This document shows, in pieces, positions 1-8,189 of a DNA stretch of 54,578 nucleotides. Origin of the DNA: DATESN01 sp035270785 (GTDB lineage: Bacteria > Bacillota > Clostridia > Lachnospirales > Lachnospiraceae); NCBI GenBank assembly GCA_035270785.1, contig DATESN010000104.1:1-54578 (forward strand), written 5' to 3'. The position numbers and the translations under genes were made by a program. Under the pieces are notes generated by a model, which worked only from the letters and a program-made list of their open reading frames with translations, was not told the origin of the DNA and ran no database searches. Every line of letters starts with the position of its first letter. Position 1 is the first letter of the stretch.

Positions 1-1187
1 ATAATTGTAGCAACACGTCCTGAACCAACTGTACGTCCACCTTCACGAATAGCGAATGTTAAACCTTGTTCCATTGCTATTGGGTGAATTAATTCAATCG
101 TCATTTCGATATTATCGCCAGGCATACACATTTCAACACCAGCTGGTAAATCACAAACACCTGTAATATCGGTAGTTCTGAAATAAAATTGAGGTCTATA
201 GTTATTGAAGAAAGGAGTATGACGTCCACCTTCATCTTTTGTTAAAACGTAAACTTGAGCAGTGAATTTTTTGTAACATTTTACTGAACCTGGTTTTGCA
301 AGTACTTGACCTCTTTCGATGTCAGTTCTTTGAACACCACGAAGTAATGCACCAATATTATCACCAGCACGAGCTTCATCAAGAAGTTTACGGAACATTT
401 CAATACCAGTACAAACTGATTTTCTTGATTCTTCTTTGATACCAATAATTTCAACTTCTTCTGCTACTTTAAGAATACCACGTTCAACTCTACCTGTCGC
501 TACTGTACCACGACCTGTAATTGAAAATACATCTTCAATTGGCATTAAGAAAGCTTTGTCTGTATCACGAACTGGATCTGGAATAAAGCTATCTACAGCA
601 TCCATTAATTCAAGGATTTTATCTCCCCATGCACTTGTAGGATCTTCAAGGGCTTTCAGTGCAGAACCTTGAATGATAGGTGTATCATCTCCTGGGAATT
701 CATACTCAGACAATAAATCTCTGATTTCCATTTCTACTAATTCAAGTAATTCTGGATCATCAACCATATCACATTTGTTCATAAATACAACAACATAAGG
801 AACACCAACTTGACGAGAAAGTAAGATATGTTCTTTTGTTTGTGCCATAACACCATCTGTTGCAGCAACAACTAAAATTGCACCGTCCATTTGAGCAGCA
901 CCAGTGATCATATTTTTAACATAATCGGCATGTCCTGGACAGTCAACGTGAGCATAATGTCTGTTTTTTGTTTCATATTCAACGTGAGATGTGGAAATTG
1001 TGATTCCACGTGCTATTTCTTCAGGTGCTTTATCGATCATATCGAATGCAACCGCTTGACCAGTTCCTAATCTTACATTAAGTGTTTTTGTAATAGCAGC
1101 AGTTAATGTTGTTTTACCATGATCTACATGACCGATGGTACCAATGTTACAATGGGGTTTATTTCTTTCGAATTTAGCTTTAGCCAT
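1..1187 (-). CDS. tuf: Elongation factor Tu (3' end cut by window)
   Basis: EF-Tu is the GTPase that carries aminoacyl-tRNA to the ribosome. The reverse strand reads from an ATG at 1187 with the N-terminal MAKAKFER and the G1 loop GHVDHGKTTL near residue 19. At the window edge it reads GSGRVATII, which is where EF-Tu proteins end, so only the last residue or two and the stop codon are missing. A GAGGAGG site lies just upstream of the ATG. It is the last gene of the str operon, 140 bp after fusA. The identity is certain. Confidence 0.97.
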   Translation of the reverse strand, partial: MAKAKFERNKPHCNIGTIGHVDHGKTTLTAAITKTLNVRLGTGQAVAFDMIDKAPEEIARGITISTSHVEYETKNRHYAHVDCPGHADYVKNMITGAAQMDGAILVVAATDGVMAQTKEHILLSRQVGVPYVVVFMNKCDMVDDPELLELVEMEIRDLLSEYEFPGDDTPIIQGSALKALEDPTSAWGDKILELMDAVDSFIPDPVRDTDKAFLMPIEDVFSITGRGTVATGRVERGILKVAEEVEIIGIKEESRKSVCTGIEMFRKLLDEARAGDNIGALLRGVQRTDIERGQVLAKPGSVKCYKKFTAQVYVLTKDEGGRHTPFFNNYRPQFYFRTTDITGVCDLPAGVEMCMPGDNIEMTIELIHPIAMEQGLTFAIREGGRTVGSGRVATI

Positions 1188-1254
1188 TTCTAAAGTCCTC
1201 CTCTAATTTGATTATAATTGTTAATATAGTTTTGTTTTATTTTTTGCTCGTCTA

Positions 1255-1281
1255 CTATTGATTATATTAAATAATCAATAG
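1255..1281. repeat. Perfect 11-bp inverted repeat in fusA-tuf gap
   Basis: The arms CTATTGATTAT (1255-1265) and ATAATCAATAG (1271-1281) are exact reverse complements around a 5-nt loop. The stem is AT-rich and no T-run follows it on the minus strand, so it is not a standard terminator. It may be an mRNA processing or stability element between fusA and tuf. Function is inferred only. Confidence 0.6.
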
Positions 1282-1327
1282 TTTATCAAGCATAATTTTA
1301 TTTATTTATTACTACTACAATTCAGTA

Positions 1328-3445
1328 CTATTTTGTTTTAGCTAAAAGCACTTTTTCTTGTACGGATTTTGGTACCGGTTCATACTTTTCAAAGAACATG
1401 GAGTAATTTCCACGACCTTGGGTTTTAGAACGAAGATCAGTAGCATATCCAAACATTTCAGAAAGTGGAACATAACCTCTAACTAATTTACCACCACCAA
1501 TATCATCCATACCTTCAATACGTCCACGGCGTGAGTTAATATCGCCAATTACATCGCCCATATAGTCTTCAGGCATTGTAACTTCCACCTTCATTATTGG
1601 TTCAAGAAGCACGGGAGCAGCTTTTTGCATAGCTTCCTTAAATGCTAGAGAACCAGCAATATGGAATGCCATTTCTGATGAATCGACTTCATGATAAGAA
1701 CCATCATAAACAGTAGCATGAACACCAACAACTGGGAATCCGCCAAGAGTACCGGCTTTCGTTGCTTCTTTAATACCTTCGCCAATAGCTGGAATATATT
1801 CTTTTGGAATAGTACCACCAACAACTGATGAATCAAATTTAAATAATTCTTCTCCATTGGCATCCATTGGTTCAAATCTAACCTTACAATGACCGTACTG
1901 GCCACGACCACCAGATTGTTTTGCATATTTACTATCAATATCAACTGATTTAGTAATTGCTTCTTTGTATGCAACTTGTGGAGCCCCAACATTAGCTTCC
2001 ACTTTAAATTCACGAAGTAGTCTATCTACAATAATCTCTAGATGAAGTTCACCCATACCAGCAATAATTGTTTGACCTGTTTCTTGATCCGTATGAGCTC
2101 TGAAAGTAGGATCTTCTTCTGCAAGTTTTGCTAAAGATTCACCCAATTTTCCTTGACTAGCTTTTGTCTTAGGCTCAATAGCCAATTCAATAACTGGTTC
2201 CGGAAATTCCATAGACTCTAAGATTACAGGATTTTGTTCATCACAGATTGTATCACCAGTAGTTGTAAACTTAAAACCAACTGCCGCTGCAATGTCACCT
2301 GAATATACTTTTGTTAATTCTTCTCTTTTATTTGCATGCATTTGAAGAATACGTCCAACACGTTCTTTTTTGTTTTTAGTTGCATTAAGCACATAAGAAC
2401 CCGCGTTCATAGAACCGGAATAAACTCTAAAGAATGCAAGCTTACCAACAAATGGATCAGCCATAATTTTAAACGCAAGTGCTGAAAATGGTTCTTCATC
2501 AGAAGAATGTCTTTCTACTGGGTTGCCGTCCATATCTGTTCCTGCAATTGATGGAATATCAATAGGAGATGGCATAAATTCTATAACTGCATCAAGAAGC
2601 TTCTGAACCCCTTTATTACGGTAAGCTGTGCCACAACAAACAGGAATCGCTTTACATTCGCAAGTTCCTTTTCTAAGTCCGGCTTTTAGCTGTTCATTTG
2701 TTGGTTCTTCGCCTTCTAAATACATCATCATAAGTTCATCGTCTAATTCACTGATTTTTTCAACCAATTCAGCACGATATAATTCTGCATCGTCTTTCAT
2801 ATCTTCTGGAATCTCAACAATTGAAATATTTTCACCTTTATCATCATTATAAATATAGGCTTGCATTTCAAATAAATCAACAATTCCTTTGAAATTTTCT
2901 TCTTTACCAATTGGTAATTGTAGACAAATTGTATTTTTACCTAATCTTTTTTTAATCTGATCTACACATCCAAAAAAGTTTGCACCCAAGATATCCATCT
3001 TGTTAACAAATGCCATTCTTGGAACATTGTAAGTATCAGCTTGACGCCATACGTTTTCAGATTGTGGTTCAACTCCACCTTTAGCGCAAAAAACACCTAC
3101 TGCTCCGTCAAGAACGCGCAATGAACGCTCGACTTCAACAGTAAAATCAACGTGTCCAGGTGTATCGATAATATTAATTCGATGTTCTATTTCGCCTGGT
3201 TTCTTTACAGTATCTTTTTGTAAAGTCCAATGGCATGTTGTAGCAGCTGAGGTGATTGTAATACCCCTTTCCTGCTCTTGTTCCATCCAGTCCATTGTAG
3301 CAGTTCCTTCGTGAGTATCACCTATTTTATAATTAACACCAGTGTAAAATAGGATTCGCTCAGTAAGAGTAGTTTTACCTGCATCGATATGAGCCATAAT
3401 ACCAATGTTTCTGGTTTTCTCTAATGGATATTCTCTTCCAGCCAA
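1328..3445 (-). CDS. fusA: Elongation factor G
   Basis: EF-G is the translocation GTPase and also acts in ribosome recycling. The 705-residue product is normal length and shows the G1 loop AHIDAGKTT near residue 17, the switch II motif DTPGHVDF, NKMD for guanine recognition, and the C-terminal EF-G domains. The start codon is TTG: AAGGAGG sits 7 nt before it and no better ATG is nearby. It lies 14 nt after rpsG and precedes tuf, the standard str operon order. Confidence 0.98.
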   Translation of the reverse strand: MAGREYPLEKTRNIGIMAHIDAGKTTLTERILFYTGVNYKIGDTHEGTATMDWMEQEQERGITITSAATTCHWTLQKDTVKKPGEIEHRINIIDTPGHVDFTVEVERSLRVLDGAVGVFCAKGGVEPQSENVWRQADTYNVPRMAFVNKMDILGANFFGCVDQIKKRLGKNTICLQLPIGKEENFKGIVDLFEMQAYIYNDDKGENISIVEIPEDMKDDAELYRAELVEKISELDDELMMMYLEGEEPTNEQLKAGLRKGTCECKAIPVCCGTAYRNKGVQKLLDAVIEFMPSPIDIPSIAGTDMDGNPVERHSSDEEPFSALAFKIMADPFVGKLAFFRVYSGSMNAGSYVLNATKNKKERVGRILQMHANKREELTKVYSGDIAAAVGFKFTTTGDTICDEQNPVILESMEFPEPVIELAIEPKTKASQGKLGESLAKLAEEDPTFRAHTDQETGQTIIAGMGELHLEIIVDRLLREFKVEANVGAPQVAYKEAITKSVDIDSKYAKQSGGRGQYGHCKVRFEPMDANGEELFKFDSSVVGGTIPKEYIPAIGEGIKEATKAGTLGGFPVVGVHATVYDGSYHEVDSSEMAFHIAGSLAFKEAMQKAAPVLLEPIMKVEVTMPEDYMGDVIGDINSRRGRIEGMDDIGGGKLVRGYVPLSEMFGYATDLRSKTQGRGNYSMFFEKYEPVPKSVQEKVLLAKTK

Positions 3446-3459
3446 GTGATTTCCTCCTT

Positions 3460-3930
3460 CTAGAACCTGTAGTGTGCAAAAGCTTTATTAGCTTCAGCCA
3501 TTTTATGCATATCTTCTTTTTTCTTAACAGATGCTCCTGTATTATTTGCTGCATCCGTAATTTCATTAGCTAGTCTATCTTCCATTGTCTTCTCGCCTCT
3601 TTTGCGAGAGTACGTGGTTAACCAACGAAGTGCTAGTGCTTGACGTCTTTCTGGTCTAACTTCGATTGGAACCTGATAAGTAGCACCGCCAATACGTCTT
3701 GCTTTTACTTCTAAAACAGGCATGATATTATTCATTGCTTCTTCAAATACATCAATTGCTGCTTTTCCTGCTTTTACTTCTACTTTTGCAAATGCTCCGT
3801 ATACAATTTTCTGAGCTACTCCCTTTTTACCATCTAACATGATATTATTAACAAGTTTAGTAACTACTTTATTATTGTATAAAGGATCCGCTAAAACATC
3901 TCTTTTTTGAATATGTCCTTTACGTGGCAC
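3460..3930 (-). CDS. rpsG: Ribosomal protein S7
   Basis: S7 is a primary 16S rRNA binding protein of the 30S head. A longer frame opens at 3960, but the start is placed at a GTG at 3930. That GTG is preceded by AAGGAGG at normal spacing, and it yields the usual N-terminus (V/M)PRKGHIQKRDVL and a 156-residue protein, the standard bacterial length. The ten upstream codons (SQYNKEGRT) are the Shine-Dalgarno region read as protein. It is the second gene of the str operon. Confidence 0.97.
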   Translation of the reverse strand: MPRKGHIQKRDVLADPLYNNKVVTKLVNNIMLDGKKGVAQKIVYGAFAKVEVKAGKAAIDVFEEAMNNIMPVLEVKARRIGGATYQVPIEVRPERRQALALRWLTTYSRKRGEKTMEDRLANEITDAANNTGASVKKKEDMHKMAEANKAFAHYRF

Positions 3931-4135
3931 GGTTCTTCCCTCCTTATTATACTGCGACAACTATAACTGTTGTCATTAATAGATCATCGGTACTCACAAC
4001 TATAAAAAATGTGTTCGCGCTGTATTCTATCTATTTTCGCATCAAGATGCGTGAATACTGTACAACATTCTAGTTATACAACAGAATTCCAACACTACCA
4101 TAGTTCTATATGTGGTACTAACAAAACAAGTTACC

Positions 4136-4555
4136 CTATTTTGCTTTTTTTGGTCTCTTAGCGCCGTATTTTGAACGGGCTTGTCTTCTGTTAGCGACTC
4201 CAGCAGTATCAAGTGTACCTCTAATAACATGGTATCTTGTACCTGGTAAATCTTTAACTCTACCACCTCTTATAAGAACAACACTATGTTCTTGTAAGTT
4301 ATGGCCTTCACCTGGAATATAACTTGTTACTTCTATTCCATTAGAAAGACGAACTCTGGCAATTTTTCTAAGAGCTGAGTTAGGTTTTTTAGGCGTAGCT
4401 GTCTTAACAGCTGTACAAACACCTCTTTTTTGAGGAGCAGAAGAATTTGTTGTTTTTTTTCTTAAAGAGTTATAACCCTTTTGAAGAGCTGGTGATCCTG
4501 ACTTTCTTGCTGCTGTTTGACGTCCTTTTCTAACTAACTGGTTAAATGTTGGCAT
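4136..4555 (-). CDS. rpsL: Ribosomal protein S12
   Basis: S12 is the decoding-centre protein of the 30S subunit. The 139-residue product begins MPTFNQLVRKGR and contains TPKKPNSALRK and GGRVKDLPGTRYH, the two loops where streptomycin-resistance changes occur. The lysines in both loops are the wild-type residues, so no classical resistance substitution is visible. AGGAGGTG lies 7 nt before the ATG. It is the first gene of the str operon, driven by the promoter at 4651-4679. Confidence 0.98.
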   Translation of the reverse strand: MPTFNQLVRKGRQTAARKSGSPALQKGYNSLRKKTTNSSAPQKRGVCTAVKTATPKKPNSALRKIARVRLSNGIEVTSYIPGEGHNLQEHSVVLIRGGRVKDLPGTRYHVIRGTLDTAGVANRRQARSKYGAKRPKKAK

Positions 4556-4588
4556 TCTGTTTCACCTCCTGTGATATAAACTGGTTTC

Positions 4589-4604
4589 ATCGGCAAAAGC
4601 CGAT
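4589..4604. repeat. Short perfect hairpin in rpsL leader
   Basis: ATCGGC and GCCGAT form a perfect 6-bp stem with a 4-nt loop, about 34 nt upstream of the rpsL start codon and within its 5' UTR. It could be a small regulatory or stability hairpin. I do not recognise it as a named leader. Confidence 0.45.
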
Positions 4605-4650
4605 TTGCAATAACGCGCACAAAAAAATGCATTCCTTTGCACGCTAGATA

Positions 4651-4679
4651 ATTATACGGTTGTCCTTTAGTAATGTCAA
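4651..4679 (-). promoter_or_regulatory. Consensus sigma-A promoter of the str operon
   Basis: On the minus strand the sequence reads TTGACA, a 17-nt spacer, then TATAAT, matching the consensus at all twelve positions. It lies about 95 bp upstream of rpsL and is the likely main promoter for rpsL-rpsG-fusA-tuf. Confidence 0.9.
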
Positions 4680-4715
4680 TGACTTTTTTGATTTTAATAA
4701 AATGATTTCTTAATT

Positions 4716-4742
4716 AAAAAGGAAGCAGACCTCTCCGCTCCC
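4716..4742 (-). terminator. Terminator after the small membrane protein gene
   Basis: On the minus strand GGGAGCGGA pairs with TCTGCTTCC through two G-U wobbles around a 4-nt loop, followed by TTTTT. It lies just downstream of the gene at 4771-5139 and insulates it from the str operon promoter. Confidence 0.85.
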
Positions 4743-4770
4743 AAAATATATCTCTTACATCTCATTCAGC

Positions 4771-5139
4771 CTATTCTAACAGCTGATCCGCTATTCTATT
4801 TTCTGTTTCTTTCACTCTTTGCTTTAGCGTAGGCAAGTTCCAATTCAAACTAACTGTTGCACTTTGTTCCCACTCTATCTTTGACAAATCGAAAATTCTT
4901 TTTCTATATCTTCTACACTCCGCAATGTAGATTACTGAAAAAAATGTAACTAGCATAATACCCATAAAAAAAATTGTTTTAGGAAAAAATGAATTAGTTT
5001 CTATTGATGATACAAGCGGTATTGTTTCCTCACCAATAACGGTCAAGCTGTAATCCCGTTGCTCCCCCTTTGAGACAAAACCACATAGGCATAGACAAAG
5101 AATAATCATTATTAAAACACTACTAATCTTTCTTTTCAC
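4771..5139 (-). CDS. Small membrane protein of unknown function
   Basis: I do not recognise this family. The preferred start is a GTG at 5139 with AGAAAGG upstream, giving 122 residues. The open frame extends 15 codons further upstream, but those are tyrosine- and isoleucine-rich and have no ribosome site. The protein has a cleavable-type or anchor hydrophobic stretch at about residues 5-20 (contains LCLCLCGF), a short extracytoplasmic part, a second membrane segment near 55-75, and a charged cytosolic tail (YRKRIFDLSKIEWEQ) ending in a probable helix. It is transcribed divergently from the GGDEF-like gene and has its own terminator. Confidence 0.6.
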   Translation of the reverse strand: MKRKISSVLIMIILCLCLCGFVSKGEQRDYSLTVIGEETIPLVSSIETNSFFPKTIFFMGIMLVTFFSVIYIAECRRYRKRIFDLSKIEWEQSATVSLNWNLPTLKQRVKETENRIADQLLE

Positions 5140-5229
5140 GATGCTTATTTCCTTTCTTTTATATATTATATACATGTAGTACATCTTATATAGTTAAAGA
5201 CGCATCCTACAGTGGAAAAGGTTCATCTT

Positions 5230-5257
5230 TTGACAAAATTATTATAACTTTTATGCT
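5230..5257 (+). promoter_or_regulatory. Possible sigma-A promoter for the plus-strand block
   Basis: TTGACA (5230-5235), a 16-nt spacer and TATGCT (5252-5257) lie about 90 bp upstream of the GGDEF-like gene. The -35 is perfect and the -10 matches four of six. It is the best candidate seen for this run of genes. Confidence 0.45.
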
Positions 5258-5344
5258 TTCCTTTTCTTACCACTTATTTTATAATAGAAATATCGACAAT
5301 ATAATATAGGAAGTAACTCATTTGTGTTAGGAGGATAAAAATAT

Positions 5345-6046
5345 ATGCAGCAAAACTTTTTAAAGCACTTTAAAGTAATTAAAATTGTACAACTATCTAT
5401 ACTTATTGGAATTGAGGTTATCTTTTTTGCATTTCTTCTATTTAATCCATTACTCAGAGGTAGTGTCTATACTAATCCGAGCCTTTTTCAATTAAGTTCC
5501 ATGATGTGGTTTCTAATGATATTCTTCTTTCTTTGCATACTCTATGATTTCACTAAAATGCATAGCTTTACAAAAAATACTCATGAACTAAATAAAGTTG
5601 CTTATCTTGATGATATGACCGGAATTCCAAACCGATATAGCTGTGATTTAATTTTTAAAATGTATCATAACGAAAAAAATATGGCTGAAATCGGTTGCGG
5701 TATTATGGAAATTTCTAACTTAGCAAAAATTAATGATAAAAACGGACACGAACTAGGGGATATGGCCATACAAGATTTTTGTGTAATTTTAGACGAAGTA
5801 GGTGATTCTTTCGGCTTTGTCGGTCGCAATAGTGGAAATGAATTTTTAGTGGTTATCGATGATTGTACAATTGAAAAGATGGAAGCTTTCTTTTACACAT
5901 TAACTACTCGGTTATCCAAATATAACAATAATAGTGAGCATGTTTCTTTAGAATTATCTTATTCTTATATATTAAATTCCCAGGCAAATGCAACCTGTTT
6001 TTCAGATATCATAACTTTAGCATATAAAAAGTTACATAAAATATAA
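5345..6046 (+). CDS. Membrane protein with degenerate GGDEF domain
   Basis: The 233-residue protein has two hydrophobic segments (about residues 12-35 and 50-68), then a GGDEF-type domain opening with LDDMTGIPNRYSCD, which matches the D-x-x-T-x-x-x-N-R start of diguanylate cyclases. The signature loop reads SGNEF instead of GGDEF, so the first Gly is Ser and the catalytic Asp is Asn. Diguanylate cyclase activity is therefore doubtful. Such domains can act as sensors or binding modules. The start has TTAGGAGG upstream. It is the first gene of the plus-strand block and lies 57 bp before the sigma factor. Confidence 0.8.
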   Translation: MQQNFLKHFKVIKIVQLSILIGIEVIFFAFLLFNPLLRGSVYTNPSLFQLSSMMWFLMIFFFLCILYDFTKMHSFTKNTHELNKVAYLDDMTGIPNRYSCDLIFKMYHNEKNMAEIGCGIMEISNLAKINDKNGHELGDMAIQDFCVILDEVGDSFGFVGRNSGNEFLVVIDDCTIEKMEAFFYTLTTRLSKYNNNSEHVSLELSYSYILNSQANATCFSDIITLAYKKLHKI

Positions 6047-6103
6047 AATACTTTCTTAGAAATCTTTTTAAACTATTTTCAATTATTTATAGAGGGGTTA
6101 TTC

Positions 6104-6661
6104 ATGAGAGAACCAGATCATAAATATATTGCTTCCTTAGTTATTCTAGCTCAGAAAAATGATAGTGATGCTTTTGCAGAATTATATGCCATGACCTATA
6201 ATAAAGTATTTAATTATGCATGTTATTACTTAAAAGATCGTTTTCTTGCTCAGGATGCCGTACAGGAAGTATATATATTAGCACTTAAAAATATAACTAA
6301 AATCAAAGATACCACTCTTTTTATTGCATGGATCAATCAAATTAGTTTTCATGTATGCTATGATATCTGCAAAAAAAGGAATGGAAATTATGGATTCATT
6401 GATGAAGCAATCATGGAAACAGTGAGTGATGATCACATCGACGTAAATCCTGAACAGCGTTTTGTTCAATCCGAAGAAGCACGACGATTGAACGAAGCAA
6501 TAAAAAATCTACCCATTAATGAGCAGCAAGTTATTACTATGAAGTTTCACAATAATATGAAGCTTGATGACATTGCTGATGCTATGGATATAAGTAAGAG
6601 TACCGTTAAAAGATATGTTACAAGTGGGCAAGAGACTTTACACAAGTTATTGAAAGAATAG
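6104..6661 (+). CDS. ECF-type RNA polymerase sigma factor
   Basis: This is a 185-residue sigma-70 family protein of ECF layout. Region 2 is visible around DRFLAQDAVQEVY (about residues 46-58), followed by an acidic linker. Region 4 has a helix-turn-helix (KLDDIADAMDISKSTVKRY) near the C-terminus. GAGGGG lies 6 nt before the ATG. The next gene starts 12 nt after the stop with its ribosome site overlapping this gene's end, the arrangement typical of a sigma factor and its membrane partner. Its target promoters are unknown; the downstream pilus-like genes are an obvious guess. Confidence 0.88.
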   Translation: MREPDHKYIASLVILAQKNDSDAFAELYAMTYNKVFNYACYYLKDRFLAQDAVQEVYILALKNITKIKDTTLFIAWINQISFHVCYDICKKRNGNYGFIDEAIMETVSDDHIDVNPEQRFVQSEEARRLNEAIKNLPINEQQVITMKFHNNMKLDDIADAMDISKSTVKRYVTSGQETLHKLLKE

Positions 6662-6673
6662 GAGGTGCTTCAT

Positions 6674-7177
6674 ATGCAAATATTTCATAAAAGAAATAAA
6701 AGATATCAAATGGACGTGACTTTAGCAAATGAAACACTTCAAAATGTATTCTCAGCTTGTGATAAAGAGCCAAATACAATTCCTTTTGATAAAATATTAT
6801 TAAAACAAAAGCCAGAGACAAAATTACTTTCTTTGGGGAAATGGCTTACACTCTTTATGCTTATCATTACTTTTCTTTCTCCATTAGCATTTAGACCTTC
6901 TCCTGCAGATGTATCTCAATTAAATAATGTTAACAAAAATCTTACTCTTTTAAGTCATTATATCGCTGACAATTGTCTGTATTTAGAATTTTCTAACAAT
7001 ACATTTGACTACGAAAAAAGTTATATGCAAACATCCGATGGTGAACTATATAAGCCGATTTCAATTGATCCCATAAGCAATATTATTGTTTTTCCATATT
7101 TAGAAGTTGAAACAACCATTTACATCTTCAGCCTTGACCAATCCAGTATGCAACTATTAGTTTCACCTAAAAAATAG
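6674..7177 (+). CDS. Single-TM protein, candidate anti-sigma factor
   Basis: The start is the ATG at 6674, because AGGAGGTG at 6660-6667 has correct spacing to it; a GTG at 6665 lies inside that site. The 167-residue protein has a cytosolic N-terminus of about 55 residues, one membrane segment (WLTLFMLIITFLSPLAF) and an extracytoplasmic C-terminal part of about 95 residues. Its position directly after an ECF sigma gene and its topology fit an anti-sigma factor. No conserved anti-sigma motif such as a zinc HxxxCxxC is visible, so the role is inferred from context. Confidence 0.6.
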   Translation: MQIFHKRNKRYQMDVTLANETLQNVFSACDKEPNTIPFDKILLKQKPETKLLSLGKWLTLFMLIITFLSPLAFRPSPADVSQLNNVNKNLTLLSHYIADNCLYLEFSNNTFDYEKSYMQTSDGELYKPISIDPISNIIVFPYLEVETTIYIFSLDQSSMQLLVSPKK

Positions 7178-7190
7178 AAAGGAACTTAAG

Positions 7191-8171
7191 ATGATTCGTA
7201 AAAGAATGATACTGTTTACTATTTTTATAGGCAGCCTTTCCTTATGGGGTTGCAGTAATAACTTATCAAATAACTTTCCAAATGACTCTTCTAGTGAAAA
7301 TAGTAACATTACTGTATCCGAAGAACCTGTTGCCTCTACATCTGGTGAAATAGGCAGTCGAGATAATACTTCTTTTTGCTTAGTTCCCTCTGCAGATTCC
7401 ATAGATGTCTTTCAGAACAGTGACGCAATTATAGATATTTCCAATACTTCCGAAGGATATATAATGGCATCTTATATTGGTAATAGCAAAAAAGTCAAAT
7501 TGCAAATTACAGGAAGTGATAACATCACATATACTTATAATTTGCATGGTGGCGGATACGAGGTGTTTCCACTTTCCTCTGAAAGTGGTAATTACACAAT
7601 CGCAATTTTTGAAAATGTAATCGATAACCAATATTCGACTTGCCTTTCAGAAGTAGTCCCTATTTCTATTTCTAATGAATTTGGACCTTACTTATATCCA
7701 AATCAATATGTGACTTTTAATAGTCAAAGCGATGTCGTTGAAAAAGCGGAAGAATTAGCACTTAGTGCAAACTCGGATTTGAATGTTATTACAAATATTT
7801 ACAACTATATTATAAAAAATATTAGTTATGATTATGACAAAGCCGAAAATGTCCAAAGCGGATATACCCCGGATGTTGACGAAATATTATCTTCTAAAAC
7901 AGGCATCTGTCTTGATTATGCAGCCGTTATGACTAGCATGTTAAGAAGTCAACAAATTCCCACCCGCCTAGAGGTTGGTTATGCTGGTGAGTCCTACCAT
8001 GCTTGGATCAGTACATACATTAGTGACGTAGGTTGGGTAAATGGGATTATTGAGTTTAACGGAACCAAATGGGAGTTGATGGATCCCACCTTTGCTGCCA
8101 ATTCTAGTGAAAAGAAATTAAAAAGCTTTATAGGTGATGGAAGTAATTATACCACCAAATATATCTATTAA
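7191..8171 (+). CDS. Lipoprotein with transglutaminase-like domain
   Basis: The 326-residue protein begins with a lipoprotein signal peptide ending in the lipobox LWGC (Cys21), then a Ser/Asn/Glu-rich linker. The C-terminal half is a transglutaminase/protease-like fold with the catalytic triad visible: Cys in TGICLDYAAV, His in SYHAW and Asp in ELMDPTF. It probably acts outside the membrane on proteins or peptide cross-bridges; the substrate is unknown. It starts 14 nt after the preceding gene and 19 nt before the PilC-like gene, so it is likely co-transcribed with the pilus-like set. Confidence 0.85.
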   Translation: MIRKRMILFTIFIGSLSLWGCSNNLSNNFPNDSSSENSNITVSEEPVASTSGEIGSRDNTSFCLVPSADSIDVFQNSDAIIDISNTSEGYIMASYIGNSKKVKLQITGSDNITYTYNLHGGGYEVFPLSSESGNYTIAIFENVIDNQYSTCLSEVVPISISNEFGPYLYPNQYVTFNSQSDVVEKAEELALSANSDLNVITNIYNYIIKNISYDYDKAENVQSGYTPDVDEILSSKTGICLDYAAVMTSMLRSQQIPTRLEVGYAGESYHAWISTYISDVGWVNGIIEFNGTKWELMDPTFAANSSEKKLKSFIGDGSNYTTKYIY

Positions 8172-8189
8172 GAGAGGTTTTAATCTACT

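Noticed and set aside
436..672. Plus-strand open frame opposite tuf, and similar frames opposite fusA, rpoC, rplL and rplA
   Set aside because: They are antisense shadows of strongly conserved genes with no ribosome sites or recognisable products.
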